Positions 23,082 through 33,765 of a stretch of DNA of 64,000 nucleotides are shown here, in pieces; the first letter of the stretch is position 1; each line of letters begins with the position of its first letter. The notes beneath the pieces are model-generated. The model was not told the DNA's origin and did no database searches. It worked only from the letters and a program-made list of their open reading frames with translations. Source of the stretch: Pseudeuparius sepicola (lineage: Eukaryota > Arthropoda > Insecta > Coleoptera > Anthribidae); assembly GCA_963920635.1 (NCBI GenBank), contig OY987299.1:70414692-70478691 (forward strand), in the 5' to 3' direction. Position numbers and translations under genes: made by a program.

Positions 23082-24763
23082 TAGGCCAGGCAATGGGTAT
23101 AAAAAAGGGTTTCTATTCGCAAAAGGTCGGAAAGAAATGAAATTTGGTGGGATGGTAGACATAGGTCCCCTGATAGTACACCTGAGTTTGCGACCTCAGG
23201 GTGTTGCCGCTAGAGGGGTGGGGGGATGAAAACTCTGCGTCGGTACGCTTTTCGGGAAATAGCGCCGTTGTGGTAAGCGCTATCGAAAAAAAGTTGAAAT
23301 AAAATATGTAGAGAACAAAATTGTGCACAATTTAGGTATTTACATTTTTCGTCTGCGACCAATAGTTTCCGCTCTACGCCGTGCCAAAGTTGGGGGTTGG
23401 TTTGCAATTTTCAACAAAATCTGAATTTCATCGCGGATTAAGACGAATATCGCTATTAAACAATTCTGTAATTTTTTTTTTTTGAAAGAGTAATGTTTTC
23501 CGAGTCTGCAGATGCCTGATTTTATACATTTGGTCGTATATAATAAAATATATGATTTTTTGAAGTGCGCCACTACATACTCCGGTATGGGTATTTTCTA
23601 ATTGTTAATATCTACACGCCTCCACATTTATTAATTTTGTGCATACGTGAAACAAGAAAATGTCATTATCAACTCGTTTCCAGAACACCCTTGAGGTAGA
23701 GTTGATCGGTGCGTTTTTTTATGTGGTATCCCCATAGCAGGTCCACAACCTTTCTGGCGTCTGCATTTTTGAATTTTTGGCGACAGCCCGTACAAGGTTT
23801 GTATACCGCAGAGAGTCCAACTTACTTACGCTGTTCGCTGTTCGCTTCCTGCACCATACTGCCGGAAGGCAGGATTAAAATGTTCGGTTCTGTGTTTACA
23901 CTGGGACGTCCTGCGAAAACATTCCCGACCTGATTGCGTTAGACAACGACAACACAGTAGATGCCGAAAACGTTTCCGATCAGATACAAGACGATGAGAA
24001 CCAAACAGACAACGCCGAGTTTACCGATTCTGTCTCTGAATTGATGTTCGAGGATGATGACAATGAAGGCGAGTCAGCTTTACAATGTCGCAAGAGACTC
24101 AAAGTGAAATAAACTCCGATATCGACCGTAGATTAGCCTCTTGGGGATACCACATTAAAAAAATGCACCGATCAACTCTACCTCAAGGGTGGTGTGGAAA
24201 CGAGTTGATAATGACATTTTCTTGTTTCATGTATGCACAAAATTAATAAATGTGGCGGCGTAGATATTAACAATTAGAAAATACCCATATCGGAGTATGT
24301 AGTGGCGCGCTTCAAAAAATCATATATTTTATTATATATGACCAAATGTATCAAATCAGGCATCTGCAGACTCGGAAAATATTACTCTTTCAGAAAAAAA
24401 TATTACAGAATTGTTTAATAGCTATTCGTCTTAATCCGCGATGAAATTCTGATTTTGTTGAAAATTGCAAACCAACCCCCAACTTTGGCACGGCTTAGAG
24501 CGGAAACTATGTAAATACCAAAATTGTGCACAATTTTGTTCTCTGCATATTTCATTTCAACTTTTTTTCGATAGCACTTACCACAATGGCGCTATTTCCC
24601 GAAAAGCGTCCCGACGCATAGTTTTCATCCCCCCACCCCTCGAACGGCAACACCCTGAGGTCGCAAACTCAGGTGTACTATCAGGGGACCTATGTCTACT
24701 ATCATACCAAATTTCATTTCTGTCCGACCTTTTGCGAATAGAAACTCCCCATTGCCTGGCCTA
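23082..24763. mobile_element. Foldback element with a captured coding fragment in its loop
   Basis: The arms 23082-23737 and about 24137-24763 are mirror copies: TAGGCCAGGCAATGGG at the left end and its mirror at the right, with CTGAGTTTGCGACCTCAGGG and its mirror inside. The loop 23738-24136 differs from both arms in base composition and contains coding-like sequence. No obvious target duplication was found beyond the outermost TA. Confidence 0.8.
23879..24112 (+). pseudogene. Captured gene fragment: acidic C-terminal tail
   Basis: A frame open from 23879 to a TAA at 24110 reads through CENIPDLIALDNDNTVDAEN and then a strongly acidic stretch (SVSELMFEDDDNEGES) to a basic end, CRKRLKVK. Third positions are richer in G and C than in surrounding frames, as in selected coding sequence. 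There is no start codon, and the 5' side is cut. I infer that a host or transposon gene 3' end was captured by the foldback. The parent gene is not recognised. Confidence 0.45.
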
Positions 24764-25950
24764 CAAGAGGTTTGCTTACTTATTTTTTTAATATTTAGGA
24801 ATACTGCCCTGTTTTGTTTGAAAATAATTTTAGACCGATTTTTAATTTTTGCAAATCACGGCGGTCTTGACAGTGAGTAAATACATACTATTTTATTTTC
24901 GCTCTGTCTTTCTGATATTGAAAATACAGCAAAATGTTGTTCCGAATGGAAAATTATGACAACATGCAAAATTTCAAGATGAGTCTACCTTTGATATTTG
25001 ACAATTTATTGCAACTTAACATTTTGTGAAAAATTTTAATCATTTTTAATTTTTGACTTCAGAACAATAATATACAGGGTGACCGTAATTCCAGTCTATG
25101 CATGGGGATCTTGTATCTTAAGAGATACGAGGTCGGTTCAATTGGGGCAAAGTTGCGGAATTTGAGGCCGAGTAACATGGTAAAAAAAATTTGGCTGGCC
25201 CTTCTCGTTTTGAAAATAATGCGAAAAACTGAAAATTGTCATTTACGGTTTTATTTTTTTAAACGAAAACAAAGGGGCTGGACATTTATAAGTTAAACAT
25301 TATTAATGCACTTTTTTACAAGGAATCTAAATATGACGTCACATTTTTTTGTCGCCTCCCTGGTAGTACAGTAAAATTGGGCCAAAACCCAAACATCCAA
25401 AAAAAGTTCTTTATAGCGCGAAATAATTCCATACCCTCCTAAGAGTTAGTACTAAAAAGTTACACCACCAGCAGCGTTGGGTTTCGGGGGGAGGGGGTGA
25501 AAAGGGCAGGAAATTCTTATTTTTCACAGTTTTGCGTGAATATCTAGTAAACTATGAGGTTTAGCGCAAACGTCATCCTATACGCAAATGATATACATTA
25601 AATTCCGAACAAGAATTGTTATATACAGAATTATGGTAAAGTGAACGGTTTCCATGATATGGAGGGGTAAAGATTTCTTTGTTTTCATTTCACGTAGTTT
25701 TTGTTGAAAAAACTTAAAATGATTACAGTATAAATTAGTAACTTAATAATGTATGTAGAATATATATAGATATGGGTAAAAGTCACATAAATTGCTAAAT
25801 TGAAAAATTGAAACTCGAAAAAATAAAGTCGCGCTAATATTAAAATAACGCAATTTTTATTTTTCCTCTCTGTATAAACTTATAATTTAAGAAGCAGCAA
25901 CGCTGAATTCTAAAAGGTTCAATTTTTTTTTAAGATTTTGTCTTAAAATC

Positions 25951-26301
25951 GTCATTTCGGTAACTGTCAAGAATGTCTCAATGCCTGGATAATAAAGAGT
26001 GTATTGGATGTCTAAGCAATTTTGTTGAGAAAAATGACACCAAATTTGAAATTGCAATCGAAAATTTGCCTTTTATTATATCACACAATGTCAAAAAATA
26101 TGAAATATGCAACAATTATTGCAAAATAGTGATCATTTGACGCAAATATGTAGCGCTTTTGGAAGCCCAAATATCAACAATATCTTGTAGATACTTCTGG
26201 TAAGGTTTTACCAGATTTAAAAGGGATTAGTAAATAAAGTTTTGTCAAAAGATTGCAATATAAGTAGCGTTACCTAAATGATGTATCGTTACCGAAATGA
26301 T
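25951..26301. repeat. Left subterminal motif copies (GTTACCGAAATGAC)
   Basis: There are three copies: 25951-25964 (inverted, perfect), 26269-26282 (two substitutions) and 26288-26301 (one substitution at the end). They lie between the TIR and the 3' end of the gene. They are probably binding sites for the element's own transposase, by analogy with subterminal repeats of other DNA transposons. Confidence 0.75.
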
Positions 26302-26410
26302 ACACATAGCCGCGTTATATCATTATTGTAAATACCTAATGAAGTAAAAACAAAATTTGTAAGGAAAATGAAATTGTTTATTTGTTTACCAAACAAGCAA
26401 CATAAAATAT

Positions 26411-26416
26411 TTTATT
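26411..26416 (-). terminator. Polyadenylation signal AATAAA
   Basis: AATAAA on the minus strand lies about 30 nt downstream of the stop codon of the PHD exon. Position and orientation fit the 3' end of the transposase-like mRNA. Confidence 0.5.
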
Positions 26417-26446
26417 CTTAACTAAGAATTATACAAGAAACAATAA

Positions 26447-26697
26447 TTAGAAGTTTGCTTTTATACAGGAAACACAAAAAAATATTTTCTTGTTTCTGTA
26501 AGATTCATTTTTTAGAATACATTTCGTGTGATAGGTCCTGCGACAACTTTTGCATCGGACCCCCGCTGCACTTTCCGTAATAGTGAAAGTACAAGCAAAA
26601 CATAAACCTTTCTTTAAAGATTCGTTATCAGGAAACAAAGGGATTGTCACGTCTGATAAAATTTTAATTTTATTTACGGGACTCTTTGGTTCAATAT
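26447..26697 (-). CDS. PHD-finger exon (last exon) of the transposase-like gene
   Basis: The exon starts after CAG at 26698-26700 and runs to TAA at 26447. It carries the peptide EPKSPVNK, then a Cys/His pattern: CFAC, CKSC-x4-H-x2-C and CVSC. This C4HC3-like spacing is that of PHD fingers, which in known proteins read histone tails. The intron to its right (26698-26772, 75 nt) has GTATCC at its donor. The exon enters with two bases completing a codon, in phase with the previous exon. A histone-reading finger on a transposase would be expected to steer binding or integration to chromatin marks (inference). Confidence 0.7.
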
Positions 26698-26772
26698 CTG
26701 AAAACGATTGCTAAGGAATACAAAATATGATCAAATAAGTAATAACTTGAAATAATTACGAAAAAAGGATAC

Positions 26773-26886
26773 CGATGTTCTCAACAAGTCTGAGTGGAGT
26801 TCTAGGAGCTGAGCTTTTGGCTAGTGCTATTGGGGTTTTCGAAACTAAACTTCCCACTTTATTTTCAAGTCGCGTTGATTGAGTTC
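26773..26886 (-). CDS. Small exon A of the transposase-like gene
   Basis: 114 nt between TCTAG (acceptor, ending 26887) and GTATCC (donor at 26772). It adds one codon shared with the previous exon, 37 codons, and one base of the next. It encodes LENKVGSLVSKTP followed by APRTPLRLVENI. It resembles exon B and the end of the core exon in both sequence and splice phase, so these units arose by tandem duplication. Confidence 0.65.
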
Positions 26887-26947
26887 CTAGAAACACTTGT
26901 TAAGGAAAATTATAATAAAAAAATAACATTAAATATAAAAAGAATAC

Positions 26948-27025
26948 CTTTTTTCTCGACAAGTTTCTGTGGGATTTTCGGAGTAATCACTCTCACTTTA
27001 TTCACAGAGCAATGTGGTTGACCAC
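26948..27025 (-). CDS. Small exon B of the transposase-like gene
   Basis: 78 nt between TCTAG (acceptor, ending 27026) and GTATTC (donor at 26947). It encodes QPHCSVNKVRVITPKIPQKL then VEKK. Phase is the same as for exon A: two bases in, one base out. Flanking introns are 81 nt (27026-27106) and 61 nt (26887-26947), normal lengths for short insect introns. Without splicing, the preceding frame stops almost at once (27096). Confidence 0.65.
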
Positions 27026-27106
27026 CTAGAAAGCATTGTTAAGGGAAAAATTGGTTTTTTTAATAATTATGTTTGTAAATTTTAAAAACTAGTACTTAAA
27101 GGATAC

Positions 27107-28466
27107 TTTTCGTCTCAGAGAGAAGTACCAGTGGAGTCTTTGGGCTGAAGTGGATGCATTTTGAGCCCAAATTGCAAGAAAAACAACTAAGCTCTCTAAT
27201 GAATATACTTGAAGGAATATCTTTAGACCAAGTTATTTGATGTACTGACATTATAGCCGGGATAGCAGGCACATTTGGGGATAATTCCTTTTTGAAATGT
27301 TCGATTTTTTCGTATTCAACTTTCCAAATTTTTATGGAGCTTGTAGGATTGAGTTTCTCGACAAAAGTATGTGCATCTGATATATCATGACCATGTAAAA
27401 CCATACTATCGGCAGATCTTTTTAGTGTTCCTCCCACACCATCCATTGGCCCTTTGCCGTGTCCACTTTCACTAAAATTCCAGGATACTTCATTTACATC
27501 TTTAAAATAAGATGGAATTTTAGTTATTAGGAAATTGCAATTATGCCTGTTGCGATATTGCGACGTTGGACCATCAGAAAAAAAATGTAATTTAGTAACT
27601 TGCGGGTATTGAGAAGAAAGATCCAACAAAAGCTCTTCAAGGTGGGCCCAGATGGCATAGGACTGATGATCTAAATTGTCGCTTACAGAGCAAAAGCTCT
27701 TGTTTTCGACAGAGGAGGAAATATTACGGCGAAAATAGTACACCCCAGTGTGAAGAGAAATTTGCCTTTTTGAAGCACCAAAATGCATTGACTGAATCTC
27801 AGATGTAAACTTAGTCACATAGTTTTCCGAGAAGTCAATCTGTATTATGAGTTCCTCTGGAGAGATACTTTTTTTCATAATTTGTAATTGCTCCAACTGG
27901 TGATACATTCTAAAGTAATGTTTTAAAAATTCACTGGCTTGTTTGTTTAGGGTTTCAAGCAATTTCTTTACAGTTGAAACTTTGTTGCTTTTTATTGTTC
28001 TTCTAATTTTTTTTGTTTGCCCTTTTATAACTTTTTCCTCTGATTTAGATTCCCACTGGAAATAAGTAATTTCTTCATTTAAAACTTCTGACGAAATATC
28101 GGCCCTCAAACAGCACATTTTTTCATTACAGATTGAACAGCGTCTAAACATGCACTCAATATTTTTAGAATCACAGACGAGTTCATGTACCAGCTCTCTT
28201 TCATTTTTCGCGCTTATCAAGTTGGCCTTATGCATTTTAAAAATAATCAAAGCTATATTTTCATGCTTGATGCATGCGCATGTTTCTCTGTCCTTTTGTT
28301 TTGGGGAAACGATCCAGAATGGTTTGTATCGTCGGAATGTGGCTTCAGAAATTTTAATTCCATTATTTTCATTGTACTTCTTGTACAAATTTTTATATGT
28401 ATTTAAGAGCAATCTCCTTTGTTTTTTAATTTTTCCTCTCCTAACATACTCCTTTTGCCTGGGCAC
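27107..28466 (-). CDS. Core of the transposase-like protein (large exon)
   Basis: An open frame of about 453 codons before the donor GTATCC at 27106. Motifs in order: a basic start; CACIKHEN (about residue 63); a Cys cluster CSICNEKMCC (about 110-119); IDFSENYV with Asp 211; FFSDGPTSQYRNRHN with Asp 298; SESGHGKGPMDGVGG (332-346) with Glu 333 and Asp 342; and CFSCNLGSKCIHFSPKTPL at the end. Three well-spaced acidic residues in conserved-looking blocks suggest an RNase H-like DDE/D nuclease, but I have not shown this. I recall the HGKG..DGVGG block from uncharacterised proteins of aphids and other invertebrates. The frame is broken from the upstream part at an A run near 28453-28456. Confidence 0.7.
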
Positions 28467-29410
28467 ATCCTTGAATTACAATCGCTCTCCAAAAATTCTT
28501 TAATAGACCTCATAATCTTCTGCGTCATAGCGCTATTTCTTTTTTTTCTTTCATACTGACAGATATTAGATTCATTGATATGTTTTGAATGCATTTTATA
28601 CGAGGCAAGATTCTTCAATTTTCCTATCATTTTATATTTTTTCATTATTTTACCACTTACTAACTTTGCAACAACCTCTTTCTCTTTCTGGTTTGTAAGT
28701 TTATCTGAATTGTCTTTTAGTTGGGAGCATAAAACCTCATTAAAAAGCAAATGTTTTTTAATTTCCCTAGGAACAACAATTCCCTTTGTTATTTGATTAA
28801 CCTTTGTATTTGGTGATGGGTCGCTCGTCGATGAAGTAGGATTAGGAACTTTCAGCTTCTCAGCTTTTCTTCGCTGCTCTTCTCTTTTCCTTAGTCGATC
28901 TATTTGTTTTTTCAGATTTCGAATTTCACTCTCTGCTTTTCTCAACTTTCTATAACAATTCGCTCTTTCACGCCTTACTTTTTTTCTTCCTCTCTCTTTC
29001 TGACTAGAATGTGTACTAGAACGACTAACATTGACATCATTTCCTTCTGAAGAAATAGCATTTACAAGTTGATCATCAGCATTGGTTGTCTCGTCTTCGC
29101 TTGTTGGTGGAGAATTTGTTTTTACATACTCTTCACCTCCTAAAGCAAGTTTCTTATTCCTTCGGTATTTTGCACTGGCTGCGGTCCACCTTTTCCTCTG
29201 TTGCCTTTGTTGTCTTTCATTAAGCGATGCAATATTTTTCACTGTCCCTTCTTCCTTCTTTCTTTTATATCTTTCTCTATCTTTTCTTCTTTTTTCTGCT
29301 AATTGTTCCTCTGTCATTTTGGCTCTAAACTTTTGTAGGTACTCTCTTTCTAGAACACTCTCTTTTACCTTCACTATTTTTCTTCTTTGCTGTTTTTTTC
29401 TTAATATCAC
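28403..29410 (-). pseudogene. N-terminal part of the transposase-like protein, basic coiled-coil region
   Basis: A frame of about 335 codons, highly charged. It has a Lys/Arg/Glu-rich start, a Ser/Asn-rich linker (about residues 95-135), and a probable coiled coil (about 140-190, heptad-like RKAESEIRNLKKQIDRLRKR). A basic, alpha-helical segment follows and leads to SIKEFLESDCNSRMCPGKR. That end continues logically into the core exon in another frame: the two overlap, and shifting by one base at the A4 run 28453-28456 joins them. A one-base deletion is the simplest reading. An undetected intron is less likely because the frames overlap. Confidence 0.6.
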
Positions 29411-29693
29411 ATTTATTTGATTTGTTGGATAATTTTATTCTAAGAGGAAAACGAGATTCCTTAATATCTGATGTGTTAGATTCCTGCTTAGCTAACACGC
29501 CACCACTATTTCTCTTTTCATCTTCAGTCTCACTCACTTCTTTAGAAATGTTTCTTTTTTTTATTGTTTTTTTGTTTTTATTCATGTTTCTAATAGCTTT
29601 TCTTATTTTCCTTTCATTCTCTCTTTCTAGAAGTGCTGATTCGCGGTCGGATTTCAATTTTTCTTTTAGTTGAGAAAGTTTCTTTCCATCCAT
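29325..29693 (-). pseudogene. 5' coding part of the transposase-like gene
   Basis: A 122-codon frame starting MDGKKLSQLKEKLKSDRESA, Lys/Glu-rich and helical. It runs beyond an A7 run (29393-29399), after which the next frame takes over. It lies just inside the right-hand subterminal motif array, so 29693 is the likely start of the whole gene. The shift at A7 may be a second mutation; alternatively, translation starts later and this part belongs to an untranslated exon. Confidence 0.5.
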
Positions 29694-29743
29694 ATTCAGA
29701 TATCTGCAATGAATTAGACTTTCTAGTCATGAAAGCTTTTACG

Positions 29744-30368
29744 ATCATTCCGGTAACACGAGCGTCATTCCGGAAACGGAATACCCAATTTATATATCGT
29801 TACCGAAATGATGTTACCGGAATGACGAAATTAGGTACGATTCGCTGCAGATCCCTTTTTTACCGACGAAACTAACAAAAATTTGTAGGTTATAATCTGA
29901 AATGTCGACACTATTGAGTAATACTATTACCTATAATATATTCTATCCGAATTATTATAAAAACCTGTTTCCGGATTGACGGTGAAAAAGCATACGCGGC
30001 GCTTTTTGCGATATCTTTAATTTATTGCATAAAATCGAAGGCTATTAGCAAAAACTTACCCGCTTGGATGTATAACACAACCACAACTGATTCATTTCAC
30101 GCGCATTCCCAAATCGTTACTCAATACTGCAACCACGTATACACATTTGTTCGATGCGTTACCGAAATGACGAAAAGCGCAAAGGACACGATATTCCGAT
30201 TTGTATGAACATTATTTGATACCGCCGTTTAGAATTTGGGTTAACAAACGTAAGTAGGTATATCTTGAAGTAATTTTAATCACTTTTAGTAGCCGCCAAA
30301 TCGTTCACTAATGTTAAAATTAGATTCAAAGTAGAAACAATTAATTTTGGACACGTTACCGAAATGAC
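29744..30368. repeat. Right subterminal motif copies (GTTACCGAAATGAC)
   Basis: There are seven copies, in both orientations: 29744-29757 and 29764-29777 (inverted, diverged), 29799-29812, 29813-29826, 29967-29980 (diverged), 30158-30171 (perfect) and 30355-30368 (perfect). They lie between the right TIR and the start of the gene, where they could both bind transposase and influence its promoter. Confidence 0.8.
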
Positions 30369-30902
30369 AATTTCGTAGTATTTGTCTATATACCGGACAG
30401 GTCGTCCATGTTTTAGCTCCAATTACCGAGGAACCGTTGAGGAAAAACTCAGATAAAAATATACATTTTTTGTAACTGAAAAATATATTATAAATTTTTA
30501 AGAAAACAGCCTGGACATCAAATTGGCACTTTATGTGACTTTTACCCATATATCTATGCATATATAGATACATATTACACCCATAGATTGTTATTTTTTT
30601 GTCACAACATAACCTCATAAGTATATGACTGTAAATATGTTCAATACAAGTTAGTAGCCTTAGTTAATTTGTCTCACTTTTTGCCCTCATTCATTATAGC
30701 GTTCTGATTTCCATTCGTTCTTTTATGTCAAATCATTCCCATATCTAATTTGTCCTTAGCTTGTAAAAATGAGAAAGTCATGAATAGGAAGCTCATGTGA
30801 AAAACAAGAAAATATATTAAACAATCTATATTGAAAAAAATGGGAGGGAAATCAAAATGATACAAAAGGTTATAAGTTTTAGGTGAATGATTAATTGCGT
30901 TA

Positions 30903-31129
30903 TCAGTCAGCACCAAATAATTCACTCGGGCTGGTGAGAGGAAACAAATCTTCGTGTTCTTCGTCCACTTGAGAATCATCATTTAAATCGTCGTCGATGA
31001 TTACAGCATCTCTATTGAGACATGCAAGTCCTAGGCAATTGCTGCACATACTTGAACAATTGAGACCACTTCTTCGACACTCGCAGTTTTGGACGCATCC
31101 ATCTCTGCAGAAGCATACGATGCGGATTG
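30903..31129 (-). pseudogene. Cys-rich CXC-like coding fragment in the foldback loop
   Basis: The minus strand reads VCFCRDGCVQNCECRRSG, then LNCSSMCSNCLGLACLNRDA, then an acidic tail (DDDLNDDSQVDEEHED) to a TGA at 30903. Nine Cys occur in a C-x-C-x3-C-x3-C-x-C-x6-C-x3-C-x2-C-x4-C-like spacing, as in CXC/tesmin-type or related zinc-binding tails found at C-termini of some invertebrate and transposon proteins. A stop lies just upstream, and there is no start. The fragment fills the non-mirrored loop of the outer foldback, so it is either that element's old gene end or a captured sequence. Confidence 0.5.
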
Positions 31130-32019
31130 TTTAATATATATTTTCTTGTTTTTCACATTAGCTTCCTATTCATGACTTTCTCATTTTTACAAGCTAAGGA
31201 CAAAAATTAGATATGGGAATAATTTGACATAAAAGAATGAATGGAAATCAGAACGCTATAATGAATGAGGGCAAAAAGTGAGTAAAATTAACTAAGGCTA
31301 CTAACTTGTATTGGACATATTTACAGTCATATACTTATGAGGTTATGTTGTGACAAAAAATAACAATCTATGGGTGTACTATGTATCTATATATGCATAT
31401 ATATTATCTATATATATTCTACATACATTATTCAGTTACTAATTTATACTGTAACCATTTTAAGTTTTTTCAACAAAAACTAAGTGAAATAAAAACAAAG
31501 AAATCTTTACCTCTCCATATCATGGAAACCGTTCACTTTACCATAATTCTGTATATAACAATTCCTGTTCGGAATTTAATGTATATCATTTGCGTATATG
31601 ATGACGTTTGCGCTAAACCTCATAGTTTACTAGATATTCACGCAAAACTGTGAAAAATAAGAATTTCCTGCCCTTTTCACCCCCTCCCCCCGAAACCCGA
31701 CGCTGGTGGTAGTGTAACTTTTTAGTACTAACTCTTAGGAGGGTATGGAACTATTTCGCACTAGAAAGGACTTTTTTTTTGGATGTTTGGGTTTGGCCTA
31801 ATTTTGTGTTAGTTTTACTGTACTATGGATAAAAATATGACGATCAACTTTTATTTTTCTTATGTGCGCCATATTGGATTTTTGCATTTTTGAAAAGAGG
31901 ATTTTTTCTGGTTAAAATGGTATGTCACACATTATGCTTTACTTTTTTTTTTCTTGCCGTAATATCAAATTAATCATTTTTGCATAGAGTGCCTTGGAAA
32001 CATAAGCCCCATAATGTTT

Positions 32020-33172
32020 GACATTTTTGTCTACTTTTAAGTGTATACAAATCAATAAAAAATGTATTTTGTGAGATATTTTCAAAAACCTTTTTTTGTT
32101 CGAAAGGTCTTCAAAAGACGCTTCTTTTGACGTTTTTACTTTTGTCAAAATGCAAATCTAGGGACGGCTACGATTTTTTTATACCCCGATTTTCACAAAA
32201 ACCATTTAGCGATTTTTTTATTTAAAATCTGACACAACAGCGTTAATGAGGACTCCCCAAAACCCTCATATACTAAATTTGAACAAAAAATGTAGAGGGT
32301 GTTCGGTTCTACACCGTGTTAAAGTTAAAGGCACCTGGCGAGTCAAGCGTGCCATGGAATTATTTCAAAACAGTGGAAGAATTAACAGGACCACCCAAAG
32401 TGTTTATGGAAGAAATTGCAAGAAGAAATATACAGGATGTTTTTCTCTACAGCGTCTCAAATTTCCGATTTTTTTCGAATTTTATGCTGGTCAAGTTGGC
32501 CAAAAATTAAGATTAACAGAACTGTCAAATTTATTGTATTGACTTGTTTTTTAATTTCCATGGCAGATCTGATTTTTGCGAATATTTTTATTAAGAAGTT
32601 AAACTGTCTGGACAGATTTTTTAAAATTATTACCTAACAAAAACTAGAATATTGTTCGTAAACACAAGGGAAATGACTGAATGACTCTTTATATATTTTT
32701 TAATTTAATTTATTTTACATTTAGTAACATTGTTTCAATAATCCAAGGCAAACTTGACCAGCATAAAATTCGAAAAAAATCGGAAATTTGAGACGCTGCA
32801 GAGAAAAACATCCTGTATATTTCTTCTTGCAATTTCTTCCATCAACACTTTGGGTGGTCTTGTTAATTCTTCCACTGTTTTGAACCGAACACCCTCTACA
32901 TTTTTTGTTCAAATTTAGTATATGGGGGTTTTGGGGTGTCCTGATTAACGCTTTTGTGTCAGATTTTAAATAAAAAATCGCTAAATGGTTTTTGTGAAAA
33001 TCGGGGTATAAAAAAATCTTAGCCGTCCCTGGATATGCATTTTGACAAAAGTAAAAACGTCAAAAGAAGCGTTTTTTGAAGACCTTTCGAACAAAAAAAG
33101 GTTTTTGAAAATATCTCACAAAATACATTTTTTATCGATTTGTTTACACTTAAAAGTAGACACCCTGTAGAG
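32020..33172. mobile_element. Foldback nested in the arm insertion
   Basis: Arms 32030-32480 and about 32760-33165 mirror each other, ending in GTAGACACCCTGTA at the right. The arm sequence is related to the palindrome at 13200-14185. The centre 32490-32750 is unrelated AT-rich DNA. Confidence 0.7.
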
Positions 33173-33681
33173 TGCCTTGGAAACATAAGGCCTAGTTACC
33201 CATTGTTGCGAAGTGTGCTTTGGAGTATTGTTTAACAGTTCAGTAAAAATTCGGTTAATGTTAAATTAATTAATTAAATAAATCATAAACATAGCTAGGT
33301 ACCACTAGTGTATGATCTGAGACCTTGTTATTTATTTGTCATTTGCCATATAACCACAGAAAATATAGTTCCACACCAGAAAGCTCCTTAACAATACCTG
33401 TCAAATGGACTCCAACTACAGACTCCAAAAACAAGCAGATTGCATTTCTTATGAAATGATATTTTCCCAAAATATAACACAATAGGCAACATTTAATAGT
33501 GGACCTCAATATCAATGCATTTGGAAAATATTAAGCTTCAAATTTGGAGTCCATTAGACAGCTGTCATTAAGGAGCTCTCAGTTCTGAATATATTTTGTG
33601 TGATATAACACATTAACACTAAGAAAAGTCAAACTGGAAACAAAATAACAACAAAAACATAGACGAATAGACAATCCTATT

Positions 33682-33765
33682 TCACAATAAATGTTCAATT
33701 TGTCCTCCTTGTTCCTCGAGGCACAATGCAGCACGTTTCCTTAAATTGTTTATGGCTCGTCTGCT
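33682..33765 (-). pseudogene. Mariner-like transposase C-terminal remnant
   Basis: The minus strand reads SRRAINNLRKRAALCLEEQG then GQIEHLL and a stop. This fits the conserved last helix of mariner/Tc1-type transposases (Arg-rich helix, Cys, then GGHFEHLL). Nothing upstream is recognisable, so only the tail survives. Confidence 0.6.

Larger units (their letters stand above)
25774..30547 (-). mobile_element. DNA transposon encoding a PHD-finger transposase-like protein
   Basis: The terminal inverted repeat GGGTAAAAGTCACATAAA is perfect at 25774-25791 and 30530-30547. The flanks are AT-rich with ATAT on each side. The mirrored arm of the host foldback at about 31395-31410 shows the unoccupied site. 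Inside is one leftward gene (29693 down to 26447). Between gene and termini lie about ten copies of the motif GTTACCGAAATGAC. This arrangement of TIR, subterminal motif array and multi-exon gene is typical of large eukaryotic cut-and-paste transposons. I cannot assign it to a named superfamily from the sequence alone. Confidence 0.85.

Noticed and set aside
28150..28503. Hydrophobic plus-strand frame opposite the transposase-like gene
   Set aside because: It is the antisense shadow of a Lys/Glu-rich coding strand, which always yields a Phe/Leu/Ser-rich opposite frame.
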